From positions 1 to 46,141 of the forward strand of contig JACZJK010000004.1 of NCBI GenBank assembly GCA_014860575.1: a stretch of DNA of 46,141 nt, written 5' to 3'. The DNA comes from Bacteroidales bacterium (GTDB lineage: Bacteria > Bacteroidota > Bacteroidia > Bacteroidales > JAAYJT01). The notes below the pieces were generated by a model, which was given only the letters and a program-made list of their open reading frames with translations, made no database searches and was not told where the DNA came from. Below are positions 43,401 through 46,141 of this stretch, in pieces; position 1 is the first letter of the stretch, and every line of letters starts with the position of its first letter. Position numbers and translations under genes: made by a program.

Positions 43401-46141
43401 TCGGAGTGTAGTCATCGTCAATGGCGAGGATTTCAGGAGCAATTACCAGCACAGTTATTACAGCATCATCACAGTTCCAGGGGTTCAGAATTTCACAAAT
43501 CTGGTAAGTGATTGTATAGGTTCCTGCAGGTGTTCCGGGGGCAACACTCACAATTCCTGTAGTGATATCCAATATAACACCGGGATTAGCCGCCGGAATT
43601 AGCACTTCAATCGTTATCTCACTGATATCAACAGGCTGATCGTTGAGCAGGTCGTTATCCAGTGCGTTGCCGACATTCGGATTGCCTTCGTAGCCGTTCA
43701 CCGGGTTCTGAGTATAATCGTCGTCAATGGCAAGGATTTCCGGAGCCAGCACTTCAACGGTAACTATGGCATCACTGCAATTTGCAGGGCATAATGCTTC
43801 ACAGATGCTGTAAATCAAGGTATAGATTCCGGCAGGTGTGCCGGCAGCAACAGTAACCTGGCCGCTGGAAATATCCAACACTATGCCCGGATGCGAGGCC
43901 GGCTCAATAAGATGAATGATCACTTCCGAAATATCGGGAATATGGCCATTGATCAGATCGTTAGTCAACACGTTTATTACCGAAATACCACCTTCGTATC
44001 CATTCACCGGTATTCCTGTGTCATCAACTGCAAGAATTTCTGCCAGTTGATTTATGGTCAGGTACATGGAACTTGAAACAGTCGGGCATGGAGGGCTTGA
44101 GTGAGCTGTTAGGGTAAGAACCGCGAAACCATTTAGGATGTCGCTTGCAGTTGGATAGTAAATTGGGTTCAGAATGTTTGCATCGCTGAACAAGCCTGTA
44201 CCGCTTGTACTCCACTGTAAAGACGTATAGTTGCCTGCAGTTGCATCAATGAGTTCATAAACCTCACCCACACAAATGCTCGCATCAGGCCCGGCATCAG
44301 CGATTGCTGATCCTGAAACAATTACCTGCATATAATCACATATAGTATCGCAGGCCGGCCCGTTGAAATTAGCCCAGCGGAAAATATAGCTTCCGGGAAC
44401 AAGTTCATTGACCTCGGTTTGCGGATTAAACGGATCAACAATGTTGGCCAGGCCCGGCCCAGAATGTTGCGACCACATACCCGTGCCAACTATTGGCATT
44501 ATGGCATCCATGAATATTGATTCTGTATCGCAGGCAGTTATATCCGGCCCGGCATAAATGCAACAAACAAGTGATTGCCAGTTGGTGATGGTAACCTGGT
44601 CAGAATTTGAGCAGGAACCAAGGGTAACCGTGTATTCAAAAACATACTCTCCGGGTACGACCCCAAAGGCTAAGGCGTTGTTGGTGTTCGAATTAAAGAT
44701 GAACGCCATGTTTGGCCCTGAAACCTGTGTCCACTGAACACTTGCATTTGCAACAAAATTACCTGTGAGCAGGATAAAACTTTCACCGCACAAGTCGTTG
44801 TCCGAACCGGCATTGGCAAGCGGCGCAGGCACGATATTCAATAATAACTCATCACTAAAAGCTTCGCAAGTTCCATATCCGGCTGCAGTTAGCGTCAAGG
44901 TCACTATTCCTGTTTCAGCAGTTCCTGGAACATAAATCGGATTCAGGGTGTTTTCGTCAATAATTTCACCTAAACCATTATGAGACCAGCTGATGGAAGA
45001 ATAATGGGATGCAGATGCACCAGAAACCTGGAACTGTTCGCCTTCACAAATGAAAGCATCGGGTCCGGCATTGGCTGCTGGAGGTGGGAAAATCGAAAGC
45101 ACCATCTCATCACTGGCATTATCGCAATTTTCCTGACCAAAAGCAGTCAAGGTCAAAGTAACCTGAACCGCATAAATATCACCCACGCTTGGGGTATAGG
45201 TAGCTGTCAGGGATGTGGCATCATCAAAAGTTCCGGTTCCGCTGCTAGTCCATAAAAAGCCTGAATGATTTTCCACGTTTCCAGACAATATGTATGTGTC
45301 GCCGGCACAAATACTGAAATCTGAACCTGCATCCGCCGTTGCGCTCTCAATAACCGAAATTGTAAATACTTCGGTAACTATACATTCATTCAGAGTTGCC
45401 GTGACAGTTACTTCAGCAAAACCAGCAAATGATGATGTTAAGAAAGCGGGAATATGAGGGTTCAAACCGGTGCTTGAGCCATTTATCAGACCCACATTAT
45501 CGCCATCTACAACCCAATTGTACACGACGGATGGATTTGCAGGAACAGCCGAAAGTAAAATATTTGGAATCAAACTGTTAATGCAAACCGGTCCAATATC
45601 TGAGATCGGATTAATTTCGAGTACCGTACCTTCATAAATGAACACAATCGCTTCTGCTTCGCAACCGTTGGCGTCAATAACAGTCACAGTGTACATGCCA
45701 GCTTCAAGACCGCTGGCTGTTGCTGCGTACTGGATTGGATCGGTATCCCACTCATATGTATATGGTGTGGTGCCGCCGGTGGCGTTCACAGTGGCTGTGC
45801 CATCGCTTCCTTCATAACAGCTTACTTCAGTGCTTGCTATGATCTCTGCGATCAGCAGCGTGGGTTCGGTGATTTCTACAAAGGCCAGGGCTGAGCATCC
45901 GTTATCGTCAGTGACGGTGACGGTGTAAATGCCGGCGGAAAGGCCGGTGGCTGTAGCTGTGGTTTGTGCATTGCTCCACAAATAAGTGTATGGCGCTGTT
46001 CCGCCTGATCCGGTTACTGTGGCGGTGCCGTTGGTGCCGCCATTGCAGCTTACATTGGTTTTGCCGGTGATCGTTGCGGTGATGCCGGTGGGATCAACCA
46101 ACAAAATGCTGACAAACGCGGTGCAGCCGTTATCATCCGTG
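40402..46141 (-). CDS. Giant T9SS surface protein with SprB, Ig-like and cohesin-like domains (C-terminal part)
   Basis: The frame is open to the right edge: residues before the TTG at 46104 (TDDNGCTAFVSI) continue a SprB repeat, so the true start is outside. About 1912 residues are visible. In protein order: SprB-type repeats (45627-46141, e.g. VSCNGGTNGTATVTGSGGTAPY); four PKD/Ig-like domains starting with 'AxAGxDxxIC' (about 44050-45360); five copies of a ~102-residue Ig/cadherin-like domain (42525-44045); a VCEDELPVILSGATPEGG domain; a dockerin-like segment (about 41098-41650: NATDALAIQL, ALDALTTNY, GDINSS); a cohesin-like domain (about 40795-41080); and a T9SS sorting domain (ITNYPNPFKETTMISYSLP). 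An adhesin or gliding-type surface filament is inferred from SprB-like repeats; no enzyme domain was seen. Confidence 0.9.
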   Translation of the reverse strand, partial: TDDNGCTAFVSILLVDPTGITATITGKTNVSCNGGTNGTATVTGSGGTAPYTYLWSNAQTTATATGLSAGIYTVTVTDDNGCSALAFVEITEPTLLIAEIIASTEVSCYEGSDGTATVNATGGTTPYTYEWDTDPIQYAATASGLEAGMYTVTVIDANGCEAEAIVFIYEGTVLEINPISDIGPVCINSLIPNILLSAVPANPSVVYNWVVDGDNVGLINGSSTGLNPHIPAFLTSSFAGFAEVTVTATLNECIVTEVFTISVIESATADAGSDFSICAGDTYILSGNVENHSGFLWTSSGTGTFDDATSLTATYTPSVGDIYAVQVTLTLTAFGQENCDNASDEMVLSIFPPPAANAGPDAFICEGEQFQVSGASASHYSSISWSHNGLGEIIDENTLNPIYVPGTAETGIVTLTLTAAGYGTCEAFSDELLLNIVPAPLANAGSDNDLCGESFILLTGNFVANASVQWTQVSGPNMAFIFNSNTNNALAFGVVPGEYVFEYTVTLGSCSNSDQVTITNWQSLVCCIYAGPDITACDTESIFMDAIMPIVGTGMWSQHSGPGLANIVDPFNPQTEVNELVPGSYIFRWANFNGPACDTICDYMQVIVSGSAIADAGPDASICVGEVYELIDATAGNYTSLQWSTSGTGLFSDANILNPIYYPTASDILNGFAVLTLTAHSSPPCPTVSSSMYLTINQLAEILAVDDTGIPVNGYEGGISVINVLTNDLINGHIPDISEVIIHLIEPASHPGIVLDISSGQVTVAAGTPAGIYTLIYSICEALCPANCSDAIVTVEVLAPEILAIDDDYTQNPVNGYEGNPNVGNALDNDLLNDQPVDISEITIEVLIPAANPGVILDITTGIVSVAPGTPAGTYTITYQICEILNPWNCDDAVITVLVIAPEILAIDDDYTPNPVNGYEGNPNVGNALDNDLLNGQPVDISEITIEVLIPAANPGVILDITTGIVSVAPGTPAGTYTITYQICEILNPWNCDDAVITVLVIAPEILAIDDDYTPNPVNGYEGNPNVGNALDNDLLNGQPVDISEITIEVLIPATNPGVALDITTGIVSVAPGTPAGTYTINYQICEILNPWNCDDAIITVLVIAPPIEANNISFGPVNGCVGNVNTGNVLVNDLLNDNPVSISEITISVLIPPSHPGIALDLATGIVSIAPETPAGVYTLTYQICEILNPDNCDDAVVEISIFELIMECPDDLVVCEDELPVILSGATPEGGIYSGDHVAFNPNSEEYEFSAPSCGIYTITYTFTDDDGCTRSCEFTITVFEIPKPVIVGPSEVFSCTETDYSIDEQSVCNDHSIISYNWVLTGGVFVPDGLTTATGTQVTVQWDNSLVPGSLSVQASIFDVIECIGNDEMTPIVKLSPEFAGQVKYWNQFETYMPTPFPTVDYATYPHDYFYVILCLDSGQGVIELDTVIVQPRLLEGIIDLMSYFEFDMNYFVQEYGCEGYFLKIWDGGLVHYDMPGGSGLNPPLAARQLGNNFTYNNWGGVNATDALAIQLMATQININAAPYYFNWVGSMAWAPRFGYYSHSAADVNSSNPYMNGGITALDALTTNYRAVGLIDAFPNNQSGIQYSPNFRVTGRLVPELPYTTWPEPFNYEFAAGNPVAPTAGNPHDVPFFHSNTSYLYFTPATDHKYSSTAIALTDRNFINIYYLALGDINSSLVPTSAGFKAETNLALVFDGERAVNKGEIVNIPVRVTRDTELGAVTLGLNYRIDLIEVLGVDQEVFMIDSEKGIVRIAWADYNPVYVSSDEAIVNIRVRILDDIDSETRYFELDGISELADGEAQVIKNIGLATDALNTSTSNSKLFITNYPNPFKETTMISYSLPESGTVKLVVYNSMGQIVETLVSQRQEAGTYLVEFSNPTIKPGAYLYRIFLQGEKSDHMQSNTMIHMP
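42525..44045 (-). repeat. Five tandem copies of a 306-bp coding repeat
   Basis: Unit boundaries fall at 42825, 43131, 43437 and 43743 (exactly 306 bp apart), with divergent flanking copies on both sides. The three central units encode nearly identical 102-residue domains (AIDDDYTPNPVNGYEGNPNV at the start). The outer two copies are clearly related but diverged. Confidence 0.9.

Noticed and set aside
42525-44045. CRISPR-like array suggested by regular 306-bp spacing
   Set aside because: The units are coding, far longer than CRISPR repeats, contiguous without spacers, and in frame with the surface protein.

Overview
The window is chromosomal DNA of a member of the Bacteroidota, most likely an uncultured Bacteroidales/Marinilabiliales-like lineage. 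The evidence is several large secreted proteins ending in type IX secretion (T9SS) C-terminal domains with a YPNP/PNP motif, a Bacteroidota-type topoisomerase IV A subunit, a BatA/VWA membrane protein, a DUF5063 protein, and repeated perfect matches to the Bacteroidota -7 promoter element TAnnTTTG. An FprA-type flavodiiron protein fits an anaerobe or microaerobe but does not prove it. No rRNA, tRNA, CRISPR array or intact mobile element was seen.

Layout. 1-2422 (-) is the N-terminal part of a TamB-like protein leaving the left edge; its start codon is 28 bp from the divergent tsaD (2451-3473 +). A lipoprotein gene follows (3612-4781 +). 5186-12225 (+) is a tight run of three T9SS-exported proteins, then an HsdR C-terminal remnant (12264-12704 -) and a 1237-residue 'VGIGT-P' repeat protein carrying a dockerin-like pair (12916-16629 +). 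16680-27958 (-) is housekeeping: lipoprotein, fprA, parC, BatA/VWA protein, lpdA, DUF5063 protein, rplS, trmD. A subtilisin-like T9SS protease (28117-29814 +) faces two phosphate transporters with PhoU-like tails (29865-33918 -). Divergent from these is a complete seven-subunit Mrp Na+/H+ antiporter operon in the order B-C-D-E-F-G-A (34127-39920 +). The right end is the C-terminal part of a giant SprB-repeat, Ig-like and cohesin-like T9SS surface protein (40402-46141 -), cut by the window edge.

Functional picture. The window mixes core information genes (t6A synthesis, m1G37 methylation, L19, topoisomerase IV) with cell-envelope work: TamB, lipoproteins, T9SS cargo, and ion/phosphate transport in which Na+ extrusion by Mrp could sustain the Na+-coupled phosphate carrier.

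The least ordinary signal is not a gene. Four intergenic regions are filled with degenerate 7-bp (locally 8-bp) words that keep a strict register while the word itself drifts. Other points worth a second look are the five-copy 306-bp coding repeat whose copies differ mostly at silent sites, and a dockerin-like/cohesin-like pair on two secreted proteins.
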